A stretch of DNA of 64,000 bases from assembly GCF_004099695.1 (NCBI RefSeq), contig NZ_SCHL01000018.1:1-64000 (forward strand), given 5' to 3'. The position numbers and the translations under genes are program-made. The DNA comes from Methanosarcina sp. MSH10X1 (GTDB taxonomy: Archaea > Halobacteriota > Methanosarcinia > Methanosarcinales > Methanosarcinaceae). Shown here in pieces: positions 1 through 8,944 of this stretch. Below the pieces are notes generated by a model, which saw only the letters and a list, made by a program, of their open reading frames with translations, had not been told where the DNA came from and made no database searches. Numbering within the stretch: position 1 is the stretch's first letter; each line of letters opens with the position of its first letter.

Positions 1-50
1 GAAGAGGCGAGGGTTCACTTCATCCCCGACCTGAAGGACGGGGTATTCGT
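1..50 (+). mobile_element. Possible 3' end of a TnpB-type element
   Basis: The window opens inside an open frame (frame 2) that ends with residues GFTSSPT and a TGA at 32-34. Overlapping this stop is a hairpin, CCCCG (24-28) pairing with CGGGG (39-43), extended by CC/GG around a small loop. A stem-loop across the TnpB stop is typical of the right end of IS200/IS605- and IS1341-type elements, whose guide RNA comes from this region. Only the last eleven codons are inside the window, so the family is an inference. The hairpin could instead be an ordinary terminator. Confidence 0.4.
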
Positions 51-517
51 GACCCTCTGCGCTCCCATAGTAATAAAATGCTATAAATTGCCATAACTGA
101 TACTATGATGAATTGAATCCCTTATAATAGCAATTTCAGGAAATAAATGCTAAAAATGGATGAAATCCTGAGCAATTTATAACCAGATTATATATAGCCG
201 AATATTTATAGGACCATTTATAGCCATATCATTTATAATTTAATTATTTAATCAATACTGCCATAAAGAGAAGTGGGAAGAACGGAATTAAGGAAAGAAC
301 AACTTATCCCGTCCTGTTTGCACCTATTCTCTTTTGAGGTTTTTTTTGAGAATTTTCTCAATTCTGCTGTTGATTTTATATTTGAGTACCGGCAAATCTC
401 TCACTTGAATTCCTGAAGCAGATCTGCCAGTACCTTACTTTCTGCAGAGCATTGAAAAAAATAAAAATTACGAAGAAAGATTTAAAATAAAGATTTACGA
501 AAATGGATACCTGAGAT
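51..517. other. AT-rich intergenic region
   Basis: No convincing gene is seen. The stretch is AT-rich, with repeated TTATA-type motifs near 120-240 that could act as archaeal TATA boxes for the gene starting at 518. A short minus-strand open frame overlapping 376-666 is a shadow and runs into that gene. Confidence 0.5.
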
Positions 518-1372
518 ATGCCTGTACTGAGCATTATTGCCTGCGGAATGCTTGAAGATGAGCTTGTACATGTATTATCTGAAGACCGCAAGCTGAAGCA
601 GTTAATCGTTGTGGAAAACCGCGACAGCTCAGGCTTTCTTCGTAAGCTCAGATCAACAAACTGCATCCCAAGGACAGTTTTCCTGGACCGTGTTCCAATG
701 CTCCTTCAGGGCCGACACAGCCATGGTTCCAGAATTTCTGCAGGGTTTCTCTCACGCTTTCCTTTCTTCAAAAAGTTTTGCAGGAGAAGAGATTTCAGGG
801 AAGAGGTAAGCGTTATTGTGAATCTGCTAAGCCTGGACCTGCATACCGATCTTGAGGTTTTGAAGGCTGAAGTATATAGAAATATCCGCGAGATGGCTCC
901 GTTCTCGGATAGGATCCTTATTTTTTACGGTACTTGCGGGCACGCACTGGGAAGGCTGGAAGAAGATCTCGCAGACCTCCAGTGTCCGCTCTTTTTCCTT
1001 AAAGACAGGAACGGGGAAACCATAGAAGACTGCATAAGTTTAGCACTCGGAGGGAATGAAGCTTATGCCAGAGCCATGGCCGAATTCCAGGGCATGGGAA
1101 CAATTTACCTGACCCCCATGTGGGCTTCGAGCTGGAAGCGGCTGGAGAATAAAGCCGGAAGCCGTGATTTCAATAAACATTACCTGAAAAATCCACTTTA
1201 TTGCCTGGCAGCAAAAATCGATAGTGGGATTCTGAGTGATCCGGATTTTCATGTAAACGTTAAAGAATTTGCCTGCACCTATGACATGAAAGTTGTAAAT
1301 CTCAAAGGCAATGTGGAAATTACCGAACAGTCCTATTTGAACGCTCGAAATGGTGCAGCTGAAAAACGGTGA
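518..1372 (+). CDS. DUF1638 family protein
   Basis: This 284-residue soluble protein begins with a hydrophobic strand ending in ACG (residues 8-10). It has a second Cys-Gly-His cluster (YGTCGHALG) near residue 147 and further cysteines near 159 and 174. This matches DUF1638, a family common in methanogens and often found near corrinoid methyltransferase genes; its biochemical role is not established to my knowledge. The conserved cysteines suggest a metal or cofactor site, which is inference. No methyltransferase gene is adjacent here. The ATG start gives the full family N-terminus. The downstream sensor kinase is on the same strand but 200 bp away, so co-transcription is uncertain. Confidence 0.85.
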   Translation: MPVLSIIACGMLEDELVHVLSEDRKLKQLIVVENRDSSGFLRKLRSTNCIPRTVFLDRVPMLLQGRHSHGSRISAGFLSRFPFFKKFCRRRDFREEVSVIVNLLSLDLHTDLEVLKAEVYRNIREMAPFSDRILIFYGTCGHALGRLEEDLADLQCPLFFLKDRNGETIEDCISLALGGNEAYARAMAEFQGMGTIYLTPMWASSWKRLENKAGSRDFNKHYLKNPLYCLAAKIDSGILSDPDFHVNVKEFACTYDMKVVNLKGNVEITEQSYLNARNGAAEKR

Positions 1373-1574
1373 CTAAGTGTGTTTAAATTTTTGTTAAAAG
1401 CCCGTTTAAATCCAGATTAGCTTTTTCGGCAGGATCACGGGATCGAATACAGAGAAAGGGCTTTAATCAGTTTTGAACCGCCTGTAAGGACTGCTAAAAT
1501 TTATATACTTCTTCATCTTTTTAATATACTAATCTATTGCATTCAACCTGTTTCTAGTATCTAACTTCTTTGGG

Positions 1575-3764
1575 GTGTCCAGGATAGATATCAGTAAAAA
1601 GGTTTTTCTAGTAACCCTTTTAATTTTTGCCGTTCTTACGGCTGCATTTACGCTTACCCATAGCATGCAGCTTTCCAGCTTTCTGGAGCTTGAACATGAG
1701 GACACACTGGCGAATCTAGAAAGAGTAAGGAATGCCGTTTCAACTCAACAGAGGTATCTTGATTATAACGTACAGGATTGGGCCTGCTGGGATAATACTT
1801 ATGAATTCATAGGAGACAAAAACCAGGAGTATATAACTGCAAATCTTCAAGATCAGACCCTTGTAGGAATTAACGTTAATGTTATGATTTTTGTAAATGA
1901 ATCCGGATCTGTAGTCTATGCAAAAGCAGTAAATCTGGACACTAAAGAAGAAGCGTCTATTCCTGAAGACCTGCTCAAACTGGTTAAAGACGGAACTCTC
2001 CTCACAAAAACGGAAAATGATAGCCTGAGCGGTCTTGTTCTGCTTGAGAAAGATCCAATGTTTGTCTCCTGCCATCCCATCCTTACAACAAATTCTAAAG
2101 GACCTGTTAAAGGAACTTTGATTTTCGGGAAATACTTTGACAATGCTCTTCTGACTTCTTTTGAGGATACTACCTGCTATTCCCTTAAAATGTACAGGGT
2201 CGATAAGAAAATCCCTGATGAAGTTCAACCAGAGTCCATAAGCTTTTCGGATTTTCCGGATAAACCTGTTATTGAGCCCTACAGCAATGAAGAAATAGCA
2301 GGTTTCTTTAAATTAGAAGACATTTCAGGCAAGCCTGCTCTTATTATTAAAGCGGATTTCCCGAGAAAGCTCTATTCGAATGGCAAGAAGACCCTGAATA
2401 ATATGTATTTTTTCCTTTTGCTAACCGGACTTATGACAGGCATAGGAGTCAAGTTTGCGCTTGACAGGCTGTTCGTCTCAAGATTAATAGAAGTTGACGA
2501 TTTCGTTACCCGGGTCAGGTCGGAAAAGGATCTTTCAAGAAGATTGTCGCTTAAAGATAATGACGAGCTCTACCGCCTCTCAAGAGAGATCAACGGGATG
2601 TTAAACGAGATTTATCTTGCAGAACAGGAATTAAAAGCACAGGAACGGGAAAAAAAGGTCCTGCTCGATTCCCTGAATGAGCTGGCAATTTTCGTAAACC
2701 CTGAACGTAAGATTATCTGGGCAAACAAGGCTGCCCTTGAATATTTGAAGCTTGATCTCGAGAAGGCGGTTGGGGTATGCCTTGAGAATATCTCGGATGT
2801 AAACTGCCCGCTGTCCGATTATCTGCAGCTTGAGCAGATATTCGTAACAGGTAATAAAAGATCAGGAGAATTTACTTCCATAGACGGCAGGGTCTGGTTT
2901 GTTCAGGCTATTCCTGTAACCGAAGAGGGCGGAAAGATTATAGGAGTTCTCGAAACCTTTAGAGATATTACGGAAAGAAAAGCCGCAGAAAGGCTTCTTC
3001 AGGAAAAACAAATCGCAGAAGCTGCAAACCATACAAAGAGCGAGTTTCTGGCAAATATGAGCCACGAACTGAGAACCCCGCTTAACTCGATAATAGGATT
3101 TTCGGACCTGCTTTATGAGCAGATATATGGTGAATTGAATGAAAAGCAGTTAAAGTCCGTCGGGAACATCTCAAAGAGCGGAAAGCATCTTCTTAGCCTG
3201 ATAAATAACATCCTGGATCTGTCTAAAGTAGAAGCCGGAAAACTGGAGCTGAGTTATAAGCAGTTTGAGCTTGCCAGCAAGCTTAGCATGATAAAAAATC
3301 TTGTATCTCCAATAGCCGACCGAAAAAATATTCAAATTGAGATCGACACTGATAGCGACCTTTCCACAATCTGTGCTGACGAATCCCGATTCGTTCAGGT
3401 AATGTACAATCTTGTGGACAATGCTATAAAATTCTCCTATGAAAACGGGAATGTAAAAATCGGAGCAAGAAAGAAAGGAGATATGGTGGAAATAACGATC
3501 AGAGACATGGGAATTGGCATTAAATCTGAGGATCAGGGCAAACTTTTCAAGCCCTTCAGCCAGGTTGATTCCTTTCTGTCCAAAAAATTCCAGGGAACCG
3601 GACTTGGTCTTTCTCTGGTTAAGCAGATTGTCCAGCTTCATGGCGGATATGTCTGGTTCAACAGCAATCCGGGAGAAGGAAGCACCTTTGCTTTCGCAAT
3701 TCCGATAAAGGGTAAGACAGGCAGTAGTGAAGCACCCGAATCAGGGAATAAAATACAGGACTGA
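1575..3764 (+). CDS. Membrane sensor histidine kinase (CHASE4-HAMP-PAS-HisKA-HATPase)
   Basis: This 729-residue kinase starts at a GTG. A membrane segment (about 9-28) is followed by an extracellular domain (about 30-275) carrying the CHASE4-like DWACWDNTY motif near 68-76. A second membrane segment (about 277-298), HAMP (300-350) and PAS (about 358-470) follow. The HisKA H-box SHELRTP has His497. The ATPase domain has the N-box ending in NAIKF (616-620), DMGIG (644-648) and GTGLGLSL (674-681). All catalytic motifs look intact. No response regulator lies beside it, so it is an orphan or signals to a distant partner, as is common in Methanosarcina. The extracellular ligand is unknown. Confidence 0.93.
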   Translation: MSRIDISKKVFLVTLLIFAVLTAAFTLTHSMQLSSFLELEHEDTLANLERVRNAVSTQQRYLDYNVQDWACWDNTYEFIGDKNQEYITANLQDQTLVGINVNVMIFVNESGSVVYAKAVNLDTKEEASIPEDLLKLVKDGTLLTKTENDSLSGLVLLEKDPMFVSCHPILTTNSKGPVKGTLIFGKYFDNALLTSFEDTTCYSLKMYRVDKKIPDEVQPESISFSDFPDKPVIEPYSNEEIAGFFKLEDISGKPALIIKADFPRKLYSNGKKTLNNMYFFLLLTGLMTGIGVKFALDRLFVSRLIEVDDFVTRVRSEKDLSRRLSLKDNDELYRLSREINGMLNEIYLAEQELKAQEREKKVLLDSLNELAIFVNPERKIIWANKAALEYLKLDLEKAVGVCLENISDVNCPLSDYLQLEQIFVTGNKRSGEFTSIDGRVWFVQAIPVTEEGGKIIGVLETFRDITERKAAERLLQEKQIAEAANHTKSEFLANMSHELRTPLNSIIGFSDLLYEQIYGELNEKQLKSVGNISKSGKHLLSLINNILDLSKVEAGKLELSYKQFELASKLSMIKNLVSPIADRKNIQIEIDTDSDLSTICADESRFVQVMYNLVDNAIKFSYENGNVKIGARKKGDMVEITIRDMGIGIKSEDQGKLFKPFSQVDSFLSKKFQGTGLGLSLVKQIVQLHGGYVWFNSNPGEGSTFAFAIPIKGKTGSSEAPESGNKIQD

Positions 3765-3824
3765 AACTTAAGCGGAGCTGGAAAAGCAGACGAACAACGC
3801 AGGTTAAAACAGAAGCCGCTAAAA

Positions 3825-3887
3825 TACTTAAGCTATTTAAGCTACTTAAGCTATTTAAGCTGTTTAAGCTATTTAAGCTGTTTAAGC
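3825..3887. repeat. 9-bp tandem repeat, seven copies
   Basis: Seven units alternate between tacttaagc, tatttaagc and tgtttaagc, ending in a decayed eighth. The array starts 60 bp after the sensor kinase stop and ends 70 bp before the stop of the convergent cysteine-cluster gene. It contains repeated CTTAAG palindromes. A minus-strand frame would read it as Ser-Leu-Asn repeats, but nothing else supports coding. Confidence 0.9.
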
Positions 3888-3957
3888 TATTTGCCTTTTC
3901 ACCAGTAAGTAAACCCAGTCTCCCGTCGGTGATCTGGCTCAATTATTCCGGCGTAAG

Positions 3958-4614
3958 TTAAAAAATGAGCTCTTCAGCCTTCTGACCAAAGTCGATACAC
4001 AGCCTAGAGGTCTCGAGCTCGGCTTTCTGCAAACTCAACAATTCGTCCAGCGAAAAAATCGCATACTTGTTTTTTCCGCGTCTGCATTTTTCCAGCTCAT
4101 CGTAATCAAAGCAGAGATTATCATAGCTGATTACATGCCTTAACCATTCTATCGGAATTGCAAGGTTTGATAAAAGCGGGATAGCGGTCTCAAAATAAAG
4201 CCTGCATGCTTCCTTTTTTGATAAGTTACACCAGTCATCAATAATATAATTTATTTTTTCATTCTCAATCGTCAAAATTACAGGATAGATTTTACAGAAT
4301 ATCGGCTTAAAATCCCCGCACTTGCATACTTCGTCTTCATTTAGAAAAGGGCATAATCTTCCTAGTTTTAACACCTGTATTTGAGTCCCGTCATCCATTT
4401 TAAGCATATCCAGATACCGGATTTTAAGATCCGAAACGCTTATACCCATTTTCTCTGCCATATACTCTTCTTCCCCGGGCAGCAGGGTACCGATCTTATT
4501 GTGTTCGCAGGCTCCTCCGCATTCTCTGCAAATATTGAAAGTATTTTGATTACTCCCACTAAACATCTTGTGGAAGTTTTCATATGTTTGCATGGGTATT
4601 TTCTTGAGAATCAA
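3958..4614 (-). CDS. YkgJ-type cysteine-cluster protein (CxxCxxxC)
   Basis: This 218-residue protein has an N-terminal CRECGGAC cluster (Cys29, Cys32, Cys36) and a later group at Cys88, Cys97, Cys99 and Cys107. This is the arrangement of the YkgJ/UPF0153 zinc- or iron-chelating family (PF03692). The metal and biological role in archaea are not settled. The C-terminal half has no recognisable catalytic motif. It is transcribed convergently with the sensor kinase. The ATG start leaves the cluster at the usual distance from the N-terminus. Confidence 0.85.
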   Translation of the reverse strand: MILKKIPMQTYENFHKMFSGSNQNTFNICRECGGACEHNKIGTLLPGEEEYMAEKMGISVSDLKIRYLDMLKMDDGTQIQVLKLGRLCPFLNEDEVCKCGDFKPIFCKIYPVILTIENEKINYIIDDWCNLSKKEACRLYFETAIPLLSNLAIPIEWLRHVISYDNLCFDYDELEKCRRGKNKYAIFSLDELLSLQKAELETSRLCIDFGQKAEELIF

Positions 4615-5110
4615 CCTGAAAACCTCTGGGATCCGAGCTAGGCTTAATAAATAATTTTTTACAAGTAATATTTACATTTATGCCCAATTTACGTTTTTTA
4701 GCCAGGCATAAAAAATAGGAACTAGTCAGGCTTTAAGTCAAGAGTAATAATTAGTTTTCGCCTTCGAAAGATGTATATACAATAAAGTTTTTACAATGTT
4801 TTTCTGGCTTTTCAGTTTTGAATAGAATGAATAAAAAACAGCTTATCCTGCCTGAACATCATTTATATTTTTACTGGATATACAGGAAACAAATTCTGCC
4901 CTAACTTGGGTATTTTTTTTATGGCATCTTTAGAAAAAAGTAAAGGACTAATTAATTGTCGAAAAAGGAGCTTTCATAACTCAGGAATAACGGAAAAAAG
5001 AAAAAAAGAGCCTAAAAATTAAGCATGAAATCCGGCTCAAAAATAGGACCTGGAGGAACATTTAAAATTTCAGTTTCCCAGCCGAAAATTATCTGTATTC
5101 AGTTAACAGG
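4615..5110. other. Intergenic region between two minus-strand genes
   Basis: About 500 bp of AT-rich sequence. It should hold the promoter of the cysteine-cluster gene (lower side) and the 3' end of the ABC operon (upper side). A-rich runs near 4990-5015 could act as T-rich terminators for the minus-strand transcript. No gene is supported. Confidence 0.45.
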
Positions 5111-6352
5111 TCATTCATACCTCAAGGCATCCACAGGCTTGAGTTTGGAAGCCCTGTATGCGGGGATGGCTCCGGATACAACGCCTATAACAACTGCCAG
5201 GACAAGTCCGAAGAGCATGAGGCGGGGGGAAAGGAAGATACCTGTATCACCTTCAGATCTCATCATGGTCATACCAAGCATGGGAAAGAGCGTTGAGATG
5301 AATGCCCCCAGCATAACTCCAAAAATCCCCCCGACAAAACCGACCATTGCGGAATTGAAGATAAAAATCATAAGAATATCACGATTCCTGGCCCCTATAG
5401 CTTTCATAGTGCCGATCTCTTTTGTTTTTTCAAGGACCGAAGTAAACATCGTGTTTGCAATTCCCACAGCTCCTACAATCAGCGACACGGCAGCGATTGC
5501 TCCCAGGAAAAGCGTCATGGAGGAGGTCATTTCGGTAACGGATTCAGCCATGGATTTCGATGCGGTCACGGAGAAGTCCATGTCGTCTTCCCGTACTATG
5601 TGCCTTGAAATCATGAGCTTATCCGTAATATCTTCCATTACCGTATCCACCAGGTCTTCACTTTGCGCCTTCACCATAATCGTATCAAAGACGCCTTCTT
5701 CCGCATCCTCGATCAGGCTTACTGCCCCGTCAATAGGTATATAAACACTGCTGTCCCCAAACCCGCCTTCTTCAGTCAGGATGCCAACAACGCGCACGGA
5801 CTTACCTTTTATTTTTATTACCTGGTTAATTCCTATGTCCTGATCATAAATTCCACTGGCGACATCGCTCCCTATAACTGCTACGTATTTATCAGCTGGC
5901 TCAAGCAATCTTCCGGACTGCGTCTCCAGGGTAGTCATGTATTTCCAGACCTGGGGATCCACACCTGTAATCGAGAGGGTTGCATTCTCCCCTGCATAAT
6001 CCACTTCTTCACTGCCGGAGATCTCACCTGCGATATGCTGTATGCCCTCTACACCCTGAAGTGCATCGATATCGTCATCTGTCAATTCAGAATCCTTAGC
6101 TGTATTGCCACCCTCCCCATGTGGGCCGGGCATATTTGACATCGCCCTGGTGTATCCGGGGCTTATGGCTATTTTCGTCAGATCCATCTCGGCAAGCCTG
6201 CTCTGGACCTGTTCCTCCATAGCATCCCCAAGAGAGAGGATGCCGACAACCGCCCCGACCCCTATAACAATCCCTATAATGGTCAGCCAGCTCCGGAGTT
6301 TGCTGTGCAGAAGCATATTCAGGGCCATTTTCACGTAGGTTGAGTTTCTCAT
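5111..6352 (-). CDS. ABC transporter permease, MacB/FtsX type
   Basis: This 413-residue permease has a first membrane helix around residues 20-42, a large extracytoplasmic MacB-like domain (about 45-270) and three C-terminal helices (about 282-305, 325-360 and 375-400). The FtsX motif EIGTMKAIGAR sits between the second and third helices. It is the last gene of an operon with an ATPase (8018-8944) and a secreted protein (6633-8021). Such modules in archaea are thought to export or extract lipids, peptides or envelope proteins; the substrate is unknown. The start is chosen at 6352 because GGAAGGA lies six bases upstream. That ribosome site is duplicated upstream next to a repeat element. Confidence 0.93.
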   Translation of the reverse strand: MRNSTYVKMALNMLLHSKLRSWLTIIGIVIGVGAVVGILSLGDAMEEQVQSRLAEMDLTKIAISPGYTRAMSNMPGPHGEGGNTAKDSELTDDDIDALQGVEGIQHIAGEISGSEEVDYAGENATLSITGVDPQVWKYMTTLETQSGRLLEPADKYVAVIGSDVASGIYDQDIGINQVIKIKGKSVRVVGILTEEGGFGDSSVYIPIDGAVSLIEDAEEGVFDTIMVKAQSEDLVDTVMEDITDKLMISRHIVREDDMDFSVTASKSMAESVTEMTSSMTLFLGAIAAVSLIVGAVGIANTMFTSVLEKTKEIGTMKAIGARNRDILMIFIFNSAMVGFVGGIFGVMLGAFISTLFPMLGMTMMRSEGDTGIFLSPRLMLFGLVLAVVIGVVSGAIPAYRASKLKPVDALRYE

Positions 6353-6371
6353 TCCGCATCCTTCCTTTCAT
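6344..6371. repeat. Direct repeat flanking the hairpin element, left copy
   Basis: This 28-bp segment covers the ribosome binding site and first codons of the permease gene. It is repeated with only a few changes at 6589-6617, on the far side of the hairpin element. The shared core is attccgcatccttcc. Confidence 0.85.
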
Positions 6372-6375
6372 TTAA

Positions 6376-6588
6376 AACCGTTGCTCAGTTTCATCACGCC
6401 GACCATGCCGTTATCAATCAAGCATGGTTTTTGGTCAAACTTTTCTGAAAGAGTTTGCGTTTTTGATCAAACTTTTTTTGAAAAAGTTTGCGTTTTTGAT
6501 CAAACTTTTCTGAAAGAGTTTGCGTTTTTGATCAAACTTTTCTGAAAAAGTTTGCGTTTTTGATCAAACTTTTTTTGAAAAATTTTGC
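6376..6588. repeat. Hairpin-rich repeat element, copy 1
   Basis: A degenerate GC-rich head (about 6376-6426) resembles the head of the elements at 34.5 and 56.1 kb. It is followed by five tandem 32-33 bp units (6427-6588). Each unit reads gtttttgatcaaac, a run of T, then a complementary A-rich arm ending in gtttgc, so each can fold into a CAAACTTTT/AAAAGTTTG hairpin. It sits inside an operon between the secreted-protein gene and the permease gene, and could attenuate or process the mRNA. Confidence 0.88.
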
Positions 6589-6617
6589 GTTTCTAATTCC
6601 GCATCCTTCCCTTCCAT
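6589..6617. repeat. Direct repeat flanking the hairpin element, right copy
   Basis: This is the second copy of the permease translation-initiation segment (left copy 6344-6371). On the minus strand it keeps the GGAAGGA site and an ATGCGGAAT start-like sequence but continues into TAG, so it would give only a three-residue product. This fits duplication of the permease start region when the intervening element arrived. Confidence 0.8.
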
Positions 6618-6632
6618 ATCAATAGTTCTCTT

Positions 6633-8021
6633 TTAGTCTCTTGTTACTCCGGAGTCGTATTTCTGGTCTTCAGTTCCTCTATTTCCGGATTTTTTTTCAC
6701 TTCTTGCCTGTCTTTTCCTGCGGTATATGAACAACCCCGCTCCTGCAACTATTATTACTAAAATGAGATCAGGTGCGTATGAACTGAGGCTATTGCTGCT
6801 GCGCGCTCTCTGCCCGGATTCTGTGCCAGTGGCTGCGGATGAAGCCATTTGAACTGCAACAGCTTTGTCAACCGTTATTCTTTCCCCTCTGGCATCGGTA
6901 TATTCGATCTGGACTTTTAGAGGAGGAGAAGCCGTTGAAACCGAACCTTTATTCCCTTCGGCTATAACCTCATCTGCTTTTGCTGTGCCTGGAGTCTCCT
7001 TTTTATCTGCAGCCTGTGAGCTCGCAACATTAAAGGACGCAATCGTGTAGTCTCCCTTCTCAAGGTTTCCAACAATCGATGAAGAACTCCCTGTTACCCT
7101 GAAATCTTCCTGCTCAGGAACGGACACTTTCACGGAATATGCCATATTGTTGCCCACGTTTGCGACTGAAAGGGAAATCTCTCCCGGGTCGCTTTCCGAA
7201 AAGGAAACATCGAAATCGGTTTCCCCGCCTACAAAGAGCCCTGCAGTTGTCTGGATACTTTTCTCATTGGATCCATAATCTTCAAAGCTGAGATTTACAT
7301 CAAGGGTATAAAGTCCGGGGTTAGCGTTTACATCTGCCATGACCGAATAAGCAACTGTTACGGAATCCTCAGGTTCCAGATATTTGACATACTTTGTGTT
7401 ATCCGAATATACCGGCAGGATAACGCCTTTGGGGTCTTTCCAGGAAATAACCATATTTTTCAGGGGCGAATTTCCGGTATTCGTTATTATAAATTCGAGA
7501 GGCTCTTCCTTTGCCAGGTCAATATTTGCCTTGTTAATGGTAACGATTTGAGCGTACTCTTTGCCCCTTACCTCGAGCTGGATGGTCTTTGTGGTTTTAA
7601 CCGTTTTTGACGAGGATCCGTCCTCTCTCGCAGTTGTGATAATATGGAGGTCGTATGTGCCTTCGGAAGCATTCGGGTCGGTCATTAGCTTGAATTTAAG
7701 AGCGGCTGCATCATTATCTTCCTGCCGTGCATTCAGGTACGGGACCTGCTTTTCAAGCGATTCTCCGGACACCTTGCTGAAAGGATATTGAGGCTGGATT
7801 GCGACATTAATATTCTTCAGGTCATTACTCCCCACATTCTGTACGCTGACAGTAAGTTCGACCGGTTCCCCAGGGCGTGCAGCATCGGGATTCTGGTTAG
7901 TCACGTTTGCCTGAACGGACGAGGAATCTATCAATCCGCTCGCAGCAAAAGCCGTTCCCGCTCCCAGCGCCAGCATTGATGAATATAGAATCAAAAGCGT
8001 TAATAAAGAAAATTTTTTCAT
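6633..8021 (-). CDS. Secreted COG1361/CARDB-like protein of an ABC exporter operon
   Basis: This 462-residue protein has an N-terminal signal peptide (about 1-27). Tandem immunoglobulin-like domains of the NEW3/CARDB type follow, with repeated motifs such as NVGSNDLKN, NTGNSPLKN and NVGNNMAYS. Near the C-terminus is a membrane helix (about 415-435) followed by RRKRQ. It would stand outside the cell, anchored by its C-terminus. Its ATG overlaps the stop of the upstream ATPase gene by four bases (ATGA), so the two are translationally coupled. Proteins of this type often accompany MacB-like transporters in methanogens and may be the periplasmic-adaptor counterpart, which is inference. Confidence 0.9.
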   Translation of the reverse strand: MKKFSLLTLLILYSSMLALGAGTAFAASGLIDSSSVQANVTNQNPDAARPGEPVELTVSVQNVGSNDLKNINVAIQPQYPFSKVSGESLEKQVPYLNARQEDNDAAALKFKLMTDPNASEGTYDLHIITTAREDGSSSKTVKTTKTIQLEVRGKEYAQIVTINKANIDLAKEEPLEFIITNTGNSPLKNMVISWKDPKGVILPVYSDNTKYVKYLEPEDSVTVAYSVMADVNANPGLYTLDVNLSFEDYGSNEKSIQTTAGLFVGGETDFDVSFSESDPGEISLSVANVGNNMAYSVKVSVPEQEDFRVTGSSSSIVGNLEKGDYTIASFNVASSQAADKKETPGTAKADEVIAEGNKGSVSTASPPLKVQIEYTDARGERITVDKAVAVQMASSAATGTESGQRARSSNSLSSYAPDLILVIIVAGAGLFIYRRKRQARSEKKSGNRGTEDQKYDSGVTRD

Positions 8022-8944
8022 ATCATTCCCTCCGGTTTATTTTGCGTGTATTCTTCAATTTTTTCTATCTGGCCATCCCTGATGTACACAATTCTTGTAG
8101 CGTATTTCACGAGTTCCAGGTCGTGGGTCACAATGATTATTGTCTTGCCTTCTTTTTTGTTCAAACCGTAAAGAAATTCCAGAATATAGTTCCCGGTCTT
8201 GCTGTCAAGGTTTCCGGTAGGCTCATCCGCCAGGATTACAGGCGGGTTCACAGCCAGCGAGCGAGCTATTGCAACTCTCTGCCTCTGCCCGCCTGAAAGC
8301 TGGGAAGGAAGGTTATATTTTTTATCTGAAAGTCCGACAATCTCAAGCAGGTATGCCGCTTTTTCCCGGGCCGTACGTGCATCCTCTTCTAGAAATTCAA
8401 GAGGCAGGAGCACGTTTTCCTGAGTATTCAGAGTGGGAATAAGGTTGAAACTCTGGAATATGAAACCTATCATCTGCCCCCTGATTCTGGCAAGTTCGGA
8501 TTCGTCAAGTTCCGAGATATCGCTTGAGTTCAGGAAGACCGTGCCCTTCGAAGGTAAATCCAGGCAACCCAGCAGATTCATAAGTGTGCTTTTTCCGCTC
8601 CCGCTAGGGCCAAGAACTACAAGGAATTCTCCTTCGTAGATCTCAAGATTTACTCCCCTGAGGGCTGCAAATTCAGACTCCCCCATCTGGTAGGTTTTCC
8701 AGACATCGGTCAGTTTGATAAGCGGAACTTCCTTCTTCCCGGAAAGCTTCCCTGCATCAACATTCTTGACAAAAGCACCGCCTGGACCGTTATAAGGGTT
8801 GTTTTTTATAGTCTCCCCGGGATCGTCCATCTCAGAATAAATATCCGACTCACCGTAGAAATCTGCGGCTTTATCGAGCGAATTCAGAATACCTGAGACA
8901 TTTAATTTCGTTTTAAATATCTCTATAATTTCAGTAAGTGCCAT
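8018..8944 (-). CDS. ABC transporter ATP-binding protein, LolD/MacB type
   Basis: This 308-residue ATPase has Walker [10 protein letters not shown] (112-120), signature LSGGQ (216-220), Walker B VILADEP (236-242) and the switch histidine in THD. It closely matches LolD/MacB ATPases except for an extra N-terminal region of about 70 residues before the nucleotide-binding domain. I place the start at the ATG at 8944 because GAGGG lies five bases upstream; a GTG two codons earlier is possible. It is the first gene of the three-gene exporter operon and energises the FtsX-type permease. Confidence 0.94.
   Translation of the reverse strand: MALTEIIEIFKTKLNVSGILNSLDKAADFYGESDIYSEMDDPGETIKNNPYNGPGGAFVKNVDAGKLSGKKEVPLIKLTDVWKTYQMGESEFAALRGVNLEIYEGEFLVVLGPSGSGKSTLMNLLGCLDLPSKGTVFLNSSDISELDESELARIRGQMIGFIFQSFNLIPTLNTQENVLLPLEFLEEDARTAREKAAYLLEIVGLSDKKYNLPSQLSGGQRQRVAIARSLAVNPPVILADEPTGNLDSKTGNYILEFLYGLNKKEGKTIIIVTHDLELVKYATRIVYIRDGQIEKIEEYTQNKPEGMI

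Noticed and set aside
5025-5744. 239-residue plus-strand open frame
   Set aside because: Mostly antisense to the FtsX permease gene, with no ribosome site or family match.
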